This document shows positions 51,066 through 59,171 of a stretch of DNA of 64,000 nucleotides, piece after piece. How positions within the stretch are numbered: position 1 is the first letter of the stretch; every line of letters starts with the position of its first letter. Location of the stretch: assembly GCA_022768065.1 (NCBI GenBank), contig JALELS010000014.1:62001-126000 (forward strand), in the 5' to 3' direction. The position numbers were made by a program, and so were the translations under genes. The notes beneath the pieces were generated by a model. That model searched no databases. It worked only from the letters and a program-made list of their open reading frames with translations, and was not told the origin of the DNA. This DNA is from Ruminococcus sp. (GTDB taxonomy: Bacteria; Bacillota; Clostridia; Oscillospirales; Acutalibacteraceae).

Positions 51066-52406
51066 TTACATTCCGTATTTGCCGAAGTTGCCCATCTTGC
51101 TGAAGCGGCGGCGTGCGGATTTTGAATTGAACTGCTTAAACAGCTTTTGCATATCGCGGTACTGCTTTAAAAGCTTATTGACATCCTCAACCTGCATACC
51201 GCATCCGGCGGCAATTCTGCGCTTACGCGACGGATTTATTATGTCGGGGTTTGCGCGCTCCTTATATGTCATTGAATAGATTATTGCCTGAACGCGGTCA
51301 AACTGACTTTCATCTACGTCCATATCTTTTATCTTACTGCCGACACCGGGGAGCATACCGAGCAAATCTTTCATAGAGCCCATTTTGCGCACCTGCTGGA
51401 GCTGTGACAGAAGATCGTTTAAATCGAACTTGTTTTTTCTGAGCTTTTTTTCGAGTTCGGCGGCTTTCTTTTCGTCAAGAGCCATTTCGGCTTTTTCGAT
51501 AAGCGAAAGCATATCGCCCATTCCGAGAATTCGAGAAGCCATACGGTCGGGGTGGAAACAGTCAAGCTCCGTGAGCTTTTCGCCCATACCGACAAACTTT
51601 ATGGGTTTGCCCGTAACCGCTCTCGCAGAGAGCGCCGCGCCGCCTCTTGTATCACCGTCAAGCTTTGTAAGCACCATACCGTCGATACCGAGCGCATCAT
51701 CAAATGCGCTTGCCACCGTAACGGCGTCCTGACCGGTCATAGCGTCCACAACGAGAAGAATCTCGTGGGGGTGAACCTCGGCTTTTATGTTTTTAAGCTC
51801 GTTCATCAGCGTTTCGTCTATATGCAGACGACCTGCCGTATCTATAAAAACGTAGTCATAGCCCTTATCTTTGGCAAGTGAAACTGCGTCTTTTGCAATT
51901 TTAACCGGGTCGCCCTGACCCTCTTCAAACACGGGTACTCCCGCCTGCTCGCCGACTACCTGCAACTGCTTTATAGCTGCGGGACGGTACACGTCGCACG
52001 CTACAAGCAGCGGCCTGTGACCTTCGTTTTTGAGCTTTAATGCGATTTTTGCACAATGGGTCGTTTTACCTGAGCCCTGCAGACCGCACATCATAATTAC
52101 CGTCGGTCCGTGTGAAGCGTATGCGAGCTTTGAGCCTGTTCCGCCCATCAGCTCGGTCAACTCCTCGTTGACAATTTTTATAACCATCTGAGCCGGTGTA
52201 AGGCTCTCTAAAACGTGCGAGCCTATTGCGCGCTCGGTAACTTTATTTGTAAAGTCCTTTGCGACCTTATAGTTAACGTCCGCTTCAAGAAGAGCGAGAC
52301 GAACTTCACGCATAGCCTCTTTAACGTCGCTCTCGGTAAGGTTGCCTTTGCTGCGAAGCCTTTTAAAAGCGGCTTCAAGTCTGTCTGATAATCCTTCAAA
52401 TGCCAT
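51066..52406 (-). CDS. ffh: signal recognition particle protein Ffh
   Basis: Ffh binds signal peptides and, with 4.5S/6S RNA and FtsY, targets membrane proteins. The 446-residue protein has the N domain and the GTPase P-loop GLQGSGKTTHCAKIA. IDTAGRLHIDE, TKLDGDTRGGAAL and the Met-rich M domain (QLQQVRKMGSMKDLLGMLPG) follow. GAGGTAA precedes ATG 52406. ylxM is directly upstream. Confidence 0.98.
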   Translation of the reverse strand: MAFEGLSDRLEAAFKRLRSKGNLTESDVKEAMREVRLALLEADVNYKVAKDFTNKVTERAIGSHVLESLTPAQMVIKIVNEELTELMGGTGSKLAYASHGPTVIMMCGLQGSGKTTHCAKIALKLKNEGHRPLLVACDVYRPAAIKQLQVVGEQAGVPVFEEGQGDPVKIAKDAVSLAKDKGYDYVFIDTAGRLHIDETLMNELKNIKAEVHPHEILLVVDAMTGQDAVTVASAFDDALGIDGMVLTKLDGDTRGGAALSARAVTGKPIKFVGMGEKLTELDCFHPDRMASRILGMGDMLSLIEKAEMALDEKKAAELEKKLRKNKFDLNDLLSQLQQVRKMGSMKDLLGMLPGVGSKIKDMDVDESQFDRVQAIIYSMTYKERANPDIINPSRKRRIAAGCGMQVEDVNKLLKQYRDMQKLFKQFNSKSARRRFSKMGNFGKYGM

Positions 52407-52422
52407 AAACTTACCTCTGTAA

Positions 52423-52785
52423 TTACTCTATGATAGACAAAGCAAGAGATTTTATCTTTACCGTAGTGTCGTTTATCTCACGGGAAAGCCCGTGATTTAA
52501 GTTATAATCGCTGATTTCCTCGGCACAGCCTATAATATCGTCAAGAGTGGACTTAATGCCGTTCCATTTTTTAACAAAGCCGAGTCTTGACTCCATCTCG
52601 TAGAGCTGACTTTCGGCACGTTTTATCGCATCGCGCACACCCTGACGGGTTATGCCCTCATTCTCGGCAATTTCGGCAAGAGAAAGATCGTCGTTATAAT
52701 AAAGATTGATAAAATCACGCTGTTTCGCAGTAAGCATATCGCCGTAGAAATCAAGCAGAATCGTTATTTCAACATTGTTTGCCAA
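52423..52785 (-). CDS. ylxM: YlxM family helix-turn-helix protein, SRP-associated
   Basis: The 120-residue protein has a sigma-region-4-like helix-turn-helix: LTAKQRDFINLYYNDDLSL then AEIAENEGITRQGVRDAIKR. YlxM is linked with ffh across Firmicutes and in streptococci modulates SRP GTPase activity. The start is TTG 52785 with GGAGAGG about 5 nt away. A consensus promoter and hairpin lie upstream. Confidence 0.93.
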   Translation of the reverse strand: MANNVEITILLDFYGDMLTAKQRDFINLYYNDDLSLAEIAENEGITRQGVRDAIKRAESQLYEMESRLGFVKKWNGIKSTLDDIIGCAEEISDYNLNHGLSREINDTTVKIKSLALSIIE

Positions 52786-52809
52786 AACTACCTCTCCTTT
52801 AAAGTAAAA

Positions 52810-52840
52810 GTCCCTGTAAAGTCGGTAACTTTACAAGGAC
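52810..52840 (-). terminator. hairpin at the ylxM transcription start / end of the dockerin gene
   Basis: GTCC-GTAAAGT pairs with ACTTTAC-GGAC around a 5-nt loop, with TTTTA following on the minus strand. It is 40 nt past the dockerin stop but lies downstream of the ylxM promoter, overlapping the predicted start (about 52836). Confidence 0.65.
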
Positions 52841-52842
52841 AT

Positions 52843-52871
52843 ATTATACTAAATAAATCTGTGATTGTCAA
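52843..52871 (-). promoter_or_regulatory. consensus SigA promoter of the ylxM-ffh-rpsP operon
   Basis: Minus strand TTGACA (52866-52871), exactly 17 nt, TATAAT (52843-52848). It begins about 9 nt after the dockerin stop codon. Confidence 0.75.
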
Positions 52872-52879
52872 GAAAAAGT

Positions 52880-53443
52880 TTAGTTCTTCTTGGTTGTTCC
52901 GCCGCCCCAGTCAATGACGGCGTTCTTTGAAGGATCCCAATTGGGATCGGTGGTTGCAGGCGCCGTTGTAGGCTTTGCAGTAGGCTCGGTAGGCTTCGTA
53001 ACGGGTTCGGTGGGTTTAGTTACAGGCTCCGTGGGCTTCGTAACCGGCTCGGTGGGTTTAGTTACGGGCTCGGTGGACTTCGTAGTATTTTCCGTTGTCG
53101 ATTCCGTTGTTTCTTCGGTTGTCGGCTCCGAAACGGACGAAGTCTCTTTTGCCGTAGTCTCGGCATCGGGAACTTTGAGCCCTGCCGCTATACGCAAAAT
53201 ATAGACGGCGTCGCACGAATCGACTTTGCCGTCGCCGTTTAGATCGGCTCTTTTGATTTCATTTTCCGCAAGTTTTGTAAGGCCTGCGTCATATTTCATA
53301 ACAAGCAGAGCGTCTGCCGAATCGACCTTACCGTCGCCGTTCACATCTCCGCGAGTTTTGCCGTCGCCTGCAGCGTAAACCATTACCGCCGCGATTGACA
53401 GAAGCATTACCGCCGCAGATAAAATGCTGAATAACCTTTTCAT
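52880..53443 (-). CDS. small secreted dockerin-domain protein with Thr/Pro-rich tail
   Basis: The 187-residue exported protein has a signal peptide ending near VYAAGD. A type I dockerin made of two F-hand repeats follows, GDVNGDGKVDSADALLVMKY and ADLNGDGKVDSCDAVYILRI, with the expected Ca-binding Asp/Asn positions. The C-terminal half is a Thr/Pro/Glu linker with repeats of TEPVTKP, and it ends DPSKNAVIDWGGGTTKKN. No catalytic domain is present, so it is not a typical cellulosomal enzyme. ATG 53443 follows AAGGAG. It starts 17 nt after the lipoprotein gene; both end in a similar NA(A)VIDW motif. Confidence 0.82.
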   Translation of the reverse strand: MKRLFSILSAAVMLLSIAAVMVYAAGDGKTRGDVNGDGKVDSADALLVMKYDAGLTKLAENEIKRADLNGDGKVDSCDAVYILRIAAGLKVPDAETTAKETSSVSEPTTEETTESTTENTTKSTEPVTKPTEPVTKPTEPVTKPTEPVTKPTEPTAKPTTAPATTDPNWDPSKNAVIDWGGGTTKKN

Positions 53444-53460
53444 TTTAGCTCCTTCGCCGA

Positions 53461-53865
53461 TTATCGGGCGCTCCAATCAATAACTGCGGCATTGCTTTCG
53501 TCCGCCGGATCGCCGGTTCCTATTTTTACGGTGCTGCCCGCTTTTTTTGTAGTGGAATCATTCTTCTTTGTGGGCTTATCTTCGCCGTTCGGCTCGGTCT
53601 CGGCAGCTTGCTCGGAGGTTTTGGTTATAAGATCGTCGTAGAACTCAACCGAACCGTCCTTGCCGGTGGTTACGGGAATAAGCTCGCCGTTTATGTTTGT
53701 GACGAATTTTTCACCCGATTCGTCGGTTGTGTATTCAATAGATGTTGTTTCGGATTGTGCGGCGGTCGTATCGTCTTTTTCCCAATCCCTCTTTTTTCCG
53801 CAGGAAATAAACACTACCGCAATCATAAGTATTAAAAGTGAAGCGGCGATAATTTTCTTGTTCAT
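53461..53865 (-). CDS. small lipoprotein, partner of the dockerin protein
   Basis: The 134-residue protein has a type II signal peptide with lipobox FISC (Cys22). An acidic Thr/Ser-rich middle, a segment KFVTNINGELIPVTTGKDG, a Lys/Thr-rich stretch and the C-terminal DESNAAVIDWSAR follow. I do not recognise the family. The last residues align with the end of the downstream dockerin protein (NAVIDWGGG). AGGAG precedes ATG 53865. Confidence 0.7.
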   Translation of the reverse strand: MNKKIIAASLLILMIAVVFISCGKKRDWEKDDTTAAQSETTSIEYTTDESGEKFVTNINGELIPVTTGKDGSVEFYDDLITKTSEQAAETEPNGEDKPTKKNDSTTKKAGSTVKIGTGDPADESNAAVIDWSAR

Positions 53866-53896
53866 ATTTTTTCTCCTTTGCCGTTTGCTGACAATA

Positions 53897-53925
53897 ATTT
53901 TATCACAAACGTATTATCTTTGCAA
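53897..53925 (-). promoter_or_regulatory. promoter of the lipoprotein-dockerin pair
   Basis: Minus strand TTGCAA (53920-53925), 17-nt spacer, TAAAAT (53897-53902), giving a leader of about 25 nt. Confidence 0.6.
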
Positions 53926-53956
53926 CACGGTCGGTAATAAACATACAGCGCGTCCG

Positions 53957-56332
53957 TTATTTTAATTCGGCTATGGTGACGCCCTCTTCGCCCTCACCGT
54001 ATACGCCGGTTCTGTACGATTTTATGTTCGGATGATCTTTTAGGTGCTGCTGTATGGCTCTTCTGAGCGTACCCGTTCCCTTGCCGTGAATTATGGTAAG
54101 CTCATTAAGACCCGAGCGAAGCACTCCGTCAATAAACATATCGAGGTCGGCTATGGCCTCTTCAACCGATTCGCCGCGCAAATCCACACTCGATTTACCG
54201 CTCGGCAAGGATTTTTCCTTTACAGAACGGTAAAGGCTTTGCTGTTTCGGCTTTTTCTTGGCGGATAAAAGACGAAGATCGGCAATTTTGACTTTCATCT
54301 TCATAACTCCGGCTTTAACTTCGGCGTTCCCGTTTTTATCAAGCGATACAACTTCGCCCTCGGTGCCGAGCGTTTTAACAAATACATTGTCGCCCTGCTT
54401 TAAAGGTCTCGGTAAAACATAATCGCCGTCGTCGCCGTCGAAGTCGTTTTTCTCGTAGGTCATATCGTCTATTGTGTTAAGATGCTGCTTTAAAGCCGCT
54501 TTTGCCTTGCGCGCCATTTCGGAGGCGTTTTTCTCTTTTGATTGCTCGCGTTTCAGGCGGTCAATTTCCATCATAAGCGAAGCCGCGGCACGTTTTGCGT
54601 TTTCAAGTATGCGTTTTGCCTCGTTCTGCGCCATAAGGACTTCTTTTTCGCCCTTTTGCTTTGCCGAAGACAGCTCGTTTTCGGCTTTTCGTTTTATCTC
54701 GTCTATCTCGTCCTGCATCTCGGCGGTTTTTTCTTTTTCTTTTTCCATTTCGAGACGCGTTTTCTGAAGCGTATCAACGACATCTTCAAATCGGGTATTT
54801 TCTTCCGATATCAGTTTCGTCGCCTCATCTATCACCTCGTCCGACAAGCCGAGCTTTTTGGAGATTGCAAACGCATTTGAGCGCCCGGGTATACCGGTTA
54901 TCAATTTATACGTAGGCTTTAAAGTATCTACCGAAAACTCGCACGACGCATTTTCGACTCTGTTTGTGCGAAGCGCATACTCTTTCAGTTCGGAATAGTG
55001 GGTTGTGGCAGCTATCTTGACGCCCTTTCGGCGGAGATCCTCAAGCACGGCTACCGCTAACGCCGCACCCTCTACGGGGTCGGTGCCTGCGCCCAGCTCA
55101 TCAATCAAAACGAGTGAATTTTCGTCGGTATGATTGCTGATATATACAATTGCTGTCATATGCGCCGAAAAGGTGGAAAGCGACTGCTCAATGCTCTGCT
55201 CTTCGCCTATGTCGGCAAATACGTTTTTAAACACGGCTATGCTGCTGTTGTCGTTTGCCGGTATAAAAAGTCCGCACTCCGCCATCAGAGTTAACAGACC
55301 TATGGTCTTTATCGACACGGTTTTGCCGCCCGTATTGGGGCCGGTTATAACAAGCGAATCGTATTTATCGCCGAGCGACACGTCAATTGGCACGGCTTTT
55401 TTGGGGTCAAGCAACGGATGGCGCGCTTTTTTAAGCTCAATAACGCCGCGCGAATTTATTATCGGCATTGTGGCTTTCATCTTATATGCAAGCTGGGCCT
55501 TTGAGAAAATCAGGTTCAGCTCCGCCGCAGCTTCGCAGCTCATTTTTATTGTATCCGCAAAGCTTCCTGCCTCCTCAGACAGCTCGGCAAGTATTTTTTC
55601 TATCTCATCACGCTCGCGGCTTTCAAGTACCTTTATCTGATTGTTTGCCTCGATTACAGCCGCCGGCTCTATAAAGACCGTAGCACCGCTGCCCGATGTA
55701 TCGTGAACCATACCGGAAACCTCGCTTCGGTGCTCGGCTTTTACGGGAACTACAAACCTGCCGTTTCGCTGTGTGACTATGGCGTCCTGCAAGCTTGATT
55801 TGTATCTCGGTGAATGTATCATACTGTCAAGCTTGTCGCGTATTTTGGACTCTTCAAGCCTTTTGTGCCTGCGTATATCTTTGAGCGTGGGCGAAGCATT
55901 GTCTGACATTTCGGTATCGGACAAAACAGCATTGTTTATTTTATCCTCAAGATATTTATTTGTATACAGCGAATTAAAAAGGTCGTCAATTGCGGTATCC
56001 ATACCGGCGCTTTTTGAACGCCATTCGGTTATACCGCGTATTACGCGCAAATCACATGAAATATCCAAAAGCTCGCGCATAGACAGCGTACCGCCCGACG
56101 ATGCACGGCTCAACTGATTATTGACGTTTATAAGCCCGCCGAACGAGGGCGCGCCGAATTTGGCTATGAGTATATGAGCCGCCTCCGTTTCGGAAAGCCG
56201 CTTTTGCACCTCAAAAAAATCGCCGCTCGGCTGCAGCGACAACGCCGCAAGCCTTGCCTCCTCGCAGGAGGTCATTTCCGAAAGAGAAGAAAGTATTTTC
56301 GGAAGTTCAAGAGATACGTGGTTTTTATCCAT
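53957..56332 (-). CDS. mutS2: endonuclease MutS2 (recombination / ribosome rescue ATPase)
   Basis: The 791-residue protein has the MutS core ATPase (TGPNTGGKTVSIKTIGLL, then LVLIDELGAGTDPVEGAAL, ATTHYSELKEYA). It lacks the mismatch-binding N-terminal domain, and has a long coiled coil (about 510-630). A C-terminal Smr nuclease domain follows: VDLRGESVEEA and IIHGKGTGTLRRAI. MutS2 suppresses homologous recombination and in Bacillus also acts on collided ribosomes. AAAGGA precedes ATG 56332, 2 nt after the recO stop. Confidence 0.96.
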   Translation of the reverse strand: MDKNHVSLELPKILSSLSEMTSCEEARLAALSLQPSGDFFEVQKRLSETEAAHILIAKFGAPSFGGLINVNNQLSRASSGGTLSMRELLDISCDLRVIRGITEWRSKSAGMDTAIDDLFNSLYTNKYLEDKINNAVLSDTEMSDNASPTLKDIRRHKRLEESKIRDKLDSMIHSPRYKSSLQDAIVTQRNGRFVVPVKAEHRSEVSGMVHDTSGSGATVFIEPAAVIEANNQIKVLESRERDEIEKILAELSEEAGSFADTIKMSCEAAAELNLIFSKAQLAYKMKATMPIINSRGVIELKKARHPLLDPKKAVPIDVSLGDKYDSLVITGPNTGGKTVSIKTIGLLTLMAECGLFIPANDNSSIAVFKNVFADIGEEQSIEQSLSTFSAHMTAIVYISNHTDENSLVLIDELGAGTDPVEGAALAVAVLEDLRRKGVKIAATTHYSELKEYALRTNRVENASCEFSVDTLKPTYKLITGIPGRSNAFAISKKLGLSDEVIDEATKLISEENTRFEDVVDTLQKTRLEMEKEKEKTAEMQDEIDEIKRKAENELSSAKQKGEKEVLMAQNEAKRILENAKRAAASLMMEIDRLKREQSKEKNASEMARKAKAALKQHLNTIDDMTYEKNDFDGDDGDYVLPRPLKQGDNVFVKTLGTEGEVVSLDKNGNAEVKAGVMKMKVKIADLRLLSAKKKPKQQSLYRSVKEKSLPSGKSSVDLRGESVEEAIADLDMFIDGVLRSGLNELTIIHGKGTGTLRRAIQQHLKDHPNIKSYRTGVYGEGEEGVTIAELK

Positions 56333-56334
56333 AA

Positions 56335-57075
56335 TTAGTCCTTTACAGAATAATAAAAGTCAAGTGTTTTAAACGGTCTGTCCACCTTTGAAGCGAGGTA
56401 TTTCTCGGTAATATAGCCGAGATCCTCACTCGCCTCCGGCGACAGCTTAAAATTGTACAATATATCTATTTTGGCAAAAATTATATGCCGCATGGCGCTG
56501 ACAACGCCTATCTCAAGCGGAAAAAGAGCAGTCTCGTCGGCACAGTTGTCGCAGTAAAGCAGACCCCTTTCCATATCAAAATACATTATCGGCGTTTCAA
56601 AGGCGCCGCACTTTTCACAGGCGATAAGGTTCGGCATATATCCGGCAAGAGAAACGAGCCTTAATTCGGTTATTGCCTTTAACAAAAGCGGCGGCCTTTT
56701 TCCGTTCGCCAAAAAATACAATGAATTCAGCACTACGCGCAAAAAATCAGTTGCATCGTCTTCTTTCGGCGACAGTTCAAAGGCTATATCGCAAAAATAC
56801 TGTGCAAGCGACAGTTTTTCGATGTCGTTGCGCAATCCGAAAAAGCTCTCTATACTCTCGGCTTCATCTATTATGTAGCTGTCCTTTGACTTATAAAAAG
56901 ACAGTTTGGAATAGCACAAAAGCCCCGTTGCCGACTGCTTTTTGCTGTTCAGCTTTTTGGCGCCGCGCACAAAGGCGCGTATTACTCCGAGGCTGTCGGT
57001 CAGCACCGTTACAAGCTTGTCATTTTCGCCTATATTTTGTTCTTTCAGTATAAGTCCCTTTGCGTTCACGCCCAT
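56335..57075 (-). CDS. recO: DNA repair protein RecO
   Basis: RecO loads RecA with RecR at gaps. The 246-residue protein has the N-terminal OB-fold (GLILKEQNIGENDKLVTVLT, GVIRAFVRGAKK) and a central helical region. The zinc-finger cysteines are in IACEKCG and LYCDNCAD. AAGGG lies 8 nt before ATG 57075. Its start overlaps the end of the yqzL-like frame by 56 nt. Confidence 0.93.
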   Translation of the reverse strand: MGVNAKGLILKEQNIGENDKLVTVLTDSLGVIRAFVRGAKKLNSKKQSATGLLCYSKLSFYKSKDSYIIDEAESIESFFGLRNDIEKLSLAQYFCDIAFELSPKEDDATDFLRVVLNSLYFLANGKRPPLLLKAITELRLVSLAGYMPNLIACEKCGAFETPIMYFDMERGLLYCDNCADETALFPLEIGVVSAMRHIIFAKIDILYNFKLSPEASEDLGYITEKYLASKVDRPFKTLDFYYSVKD

Positions 57076-57190
57076 CGCGTTTACCCTTTTCGGCTGTACA
57101 GCCGACGCTGTTTTGCCAGTTGCGGTACAAAAGATAATCCTCTATTTTGCCGCTTTTTGCAAACATGTCCCAGTAAATACCGTTATCCAT
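57020..57190 (-). CDS. yqzL: YqzL-like small protein
   Basis: A 56-residue frame, below usual length cut-offs, encodes MDNGIYWDMFAKSGKIEDY followed by LLYRNW. This matches the pattern of the YqzL family (W..F..TG.I..YLL), whose gene lies between era and recO in Bacillus, as here. GAGGCGGTG precedes the ATG by about 5 nt. The last 18 residues are basic and lie inside recO in another frame, so the C-terminal extension may be a by-product of the overlap. Function is unknown in the family. Confidence 0.75.
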   Translation of the reverse strand: MDNGIYWDMFAKSGKIEDYLLYRNWQNSVGCTAEKGKRDGRERKGTYTERTKYRRK

Positions 57191-57253
57191 AAAAACACCG
57201 CCTCGGGAAAACTTACATATTTAAATTTTCCGTATGCGGCGGTATTATAACTG

Positions 57254-58153
57254 TCAATCAAGACCAAAATTGTGTATAAGACCCTCTCTGTTTCGCCAGT
57301 CCTCTTTGACTTTGACCCAACATCTGAGATTAACTTTTATGCCGAAGAATTTTTCCATATCTTCACGGGCATATGTTGATATTTTTTTCAGCATATTTCC
57401 GCCCTTGCCGATAATTATACCCTTATGAGATTCACGCTCGCAGTAAATTGTGGCTTCAACGTCCATAATATCGCCCGTTTCGCGCTCGCGCATAAGCTCT
57501 ATTGCGACTGCCACACCGTGCGGAATTTCCTTATCAAGCAGACGAAGCATTTTTTCGCGTATCATTTCTGCCGCAAGAACTCTCTCCGGCTGATCGGTCA
57601 GCGTATCGTCGGGGAAAAAGTGCGGACTTTTTTCGGCGTGCTTTTTAAGCTCCGAAAGCAAAACGTCCATACCCTCGCCCGTTTTTGCGCTTACGGGGAC
57701 AACCGCTTCAAAATCGTACTGTGCCGAAAGCGAGGCAATTTTTGTGATAAGCTCCTCTTTTCGGCTTATCATATCTATTTTATTGATTGCGGCAATAACG
57801 GGCATTTTGGCAGAGCGGAATTTTTTTATAAGCTCCGTTTCCGCGGCGTTGAGTTCTTTATCGGTCGCATCGACGACAAAGAGGCATTCTTCGACGCCCG
57901 AAATACTGTCGTTTACCGCCTCGACCATATATTCGCCGAGCTTGTCTTTGGGCTTAAAAAAGCCCGGAGTATCGGTAAAAACGAGCTGCACGTTATCGTC
58001 GGTAGTCAAGACACCCATTATTTTTGTACGGGTGGTTTGAGGTTTACCCGATACTATGGCTATTTTACTGCCTATAAGGCGGTTGAGTATCGAAGATTTG
58101 CCGACGTTTGCCTTGCCGACTATGGCTGCAAAAGCTGATTTTGATTCGTTCAT
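57254..58153 (-). CDS. era: GTPase Era
   Basis: Era binds the 3' end of 16S rRNA and assists 30S assembly. The 299-residue protein has the G1 motif GKANVGKSSILN, G2 with PQTTRTKIMG, DTPGF (G3) and NKID (G4). The C-terminal KH domain contains IIIGKGGNMLKKI. Its start overlaps the dgkA stop by 4 nt (ATGA). Confidence 0.97.
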   Translation of the reverse strand: MNESKSAFAAIVGKANVGKSSILNRLIGSKIAIVSGKPQTTRTKIMGVLTTDDNVQLVFTDTPGFFKPKDKLGEYMVEAVNDSISGVEECLFVVDATDKELNAAETELIKKFRSAKMPVIAAINKIDMISRKEELITKIASLSAQYDFEAVVPVSAKTGEGMDVLLSELKKHAEKSPHFFPDDTLTDQPERVLAAEMIREKMLRLLDKEIPHGVAVAIELMRERETGDIMDVEATIYCERESHKGIIIGKGGNMLKKISTYAREDMEKFFGIKVNLRCWVKVKEDWRNREGLIHNFGLD

Positions 58154-58653
58154 TTTTTCTCCTTATCCGCTCTGTCGGAAGATTTTTTCTTCATTTGCGG
58201 AAAACCTTTGAATATAAACGCGAAAGCGACAACAAGGCTTAAAAGGAACAGCACGAAATAAAGTATATGCCCCTTAAAATAGCCGTAGAGCCCAAAAAAA
58301 GCCTCCGGCTGCCACATTATCATAATTCCCGTTAGGACAGCAAATATTGCCGATACCAAAACGGCTCCTGCCGCGGTATCTTTTGCGGCTTTGCCGTTAT
58401 CGGTCCATTGGGTGCTTGCCAAATCGACCGTTCTTTCAACGGCGGTATTGACAAGTTCCAATGACACAACAAGTGCGTTTGCGAGAAATAATATCGCAAA
58501 CTGAGTTCTTGTGATTTTAAAAAAGTCGGTCATCAGCAAAAAAGAATACATATATATCATACAGACAAAATGTATTCTCATATTGCGCTCGTGTTTAAGT
58601 GCGTAAAATATTCCGCGGAAAGCATAGCCGAAGCTTTTTAAAAGCCCGCGCAT
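58150..58653 (-). CDS. dgkA: undecaprenol/diacylglycerol kinase, DgkA type
   Basis: In Gram-positives this small membrane enzyme recycles undecaprenol to its phosphate. The 167-residue protein has the catalytic ELVNTAVERTVDL and KAAKDTAAGAVL. Usual members have about 125 residues and three helices; here an extra hydrophobic helix (FVLFLLSLVVAFAFIF) and a Lys-rich tail follow. It overlaps ybeY by one base and era by four, so the run is translationally coupled. Confidence 0.93.
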   Translation of the reverse strand: MRGLLKSFGYAFRGIFYALKHERNMRIHFVCMIYMYSFLLMTDFFKITRTQFAILFLANALVVSLELVNTAVERTVDLASTQWTDNGKAAKDTAAGAVLVSAIFAVLTGIMIMWQPEAFFGLYGYFKGHILYFVLFLLSLVVAFAFIFKGFPQMKKKSSDRADKEKK

Positions 58654-59171
58654 CAGATTTTATCCTCACTCTGGTCTATATAATAGCTGCCGTTGCGTTT
58701 AAGACCGAGCTGTGTTAAAACAGTCTCCTCTTTTTCGCGCATATGTACCGCCTCAAGTCCGCCGTTTACATGGTCGTAACCGAGAAGGTGCAGGAGCGAA
58801 TGAACAGTCAGAAACGCAATTTCTCTCTGAAGAGAGTGACCGTATTCCTCAGCCTGAGCTACTGCGTGCTCAATGGATATTACTATATCGCCGAGCATTT
58901 TTGCACCGGTGTCGTGGTTTATATCGTAAACGCCGTTTTCACCGAGCGGAAAAGACAAAACGTCTGTTGACGCGTCGATATTGCGGTGCTTTTTATTGAG
59001 CTCTCTTATCTCGGCGTCGTCCACAAAAGATACGCTGATTTCGGCAGAGCCTTCGAATTTTTCCATTGCGAGTACCGCATTGCAGCAGCGACGGACGAGC
59101 ATACGCACACCCGTGGGTATTTTTACCGCTTTCTGTTTGTTTGAGATGATTACCTTAATTTTGTCTGTCAT
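58653..59171 (-). CDS. ybeY: endoribonuclease YbeY
   Basis: YbeY is a zinc-dependent RNase of 16S rRNA 3'-end maturation and ribosome quality control. The 172-residue protein has the conserved H3 site HSLLHLLGYDH, preceded by STDVLSFPLG. It overlaps phoH by 4 nt (ATGA) and dgkA by one base (TGATG), the conserved phoH-ybeY-dgkA-era order. Confidence 0.96.
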   Translation of the reverse strand: MTDKIKVIISNKQKAVKIPTGVRMLVRRCCNAVLAMEKFEGSAEISVSFVDDAEIRELNKKHRNIDASTDVLSFPLGENGVYDINHDTGAKMLGDIVISIEHAVAQAEEYGHSLQREIAFLTVHSLLHLLGYDHVNGGLEAVHMREKEETVLTQLGLKRNGSYYIDQSEDKI

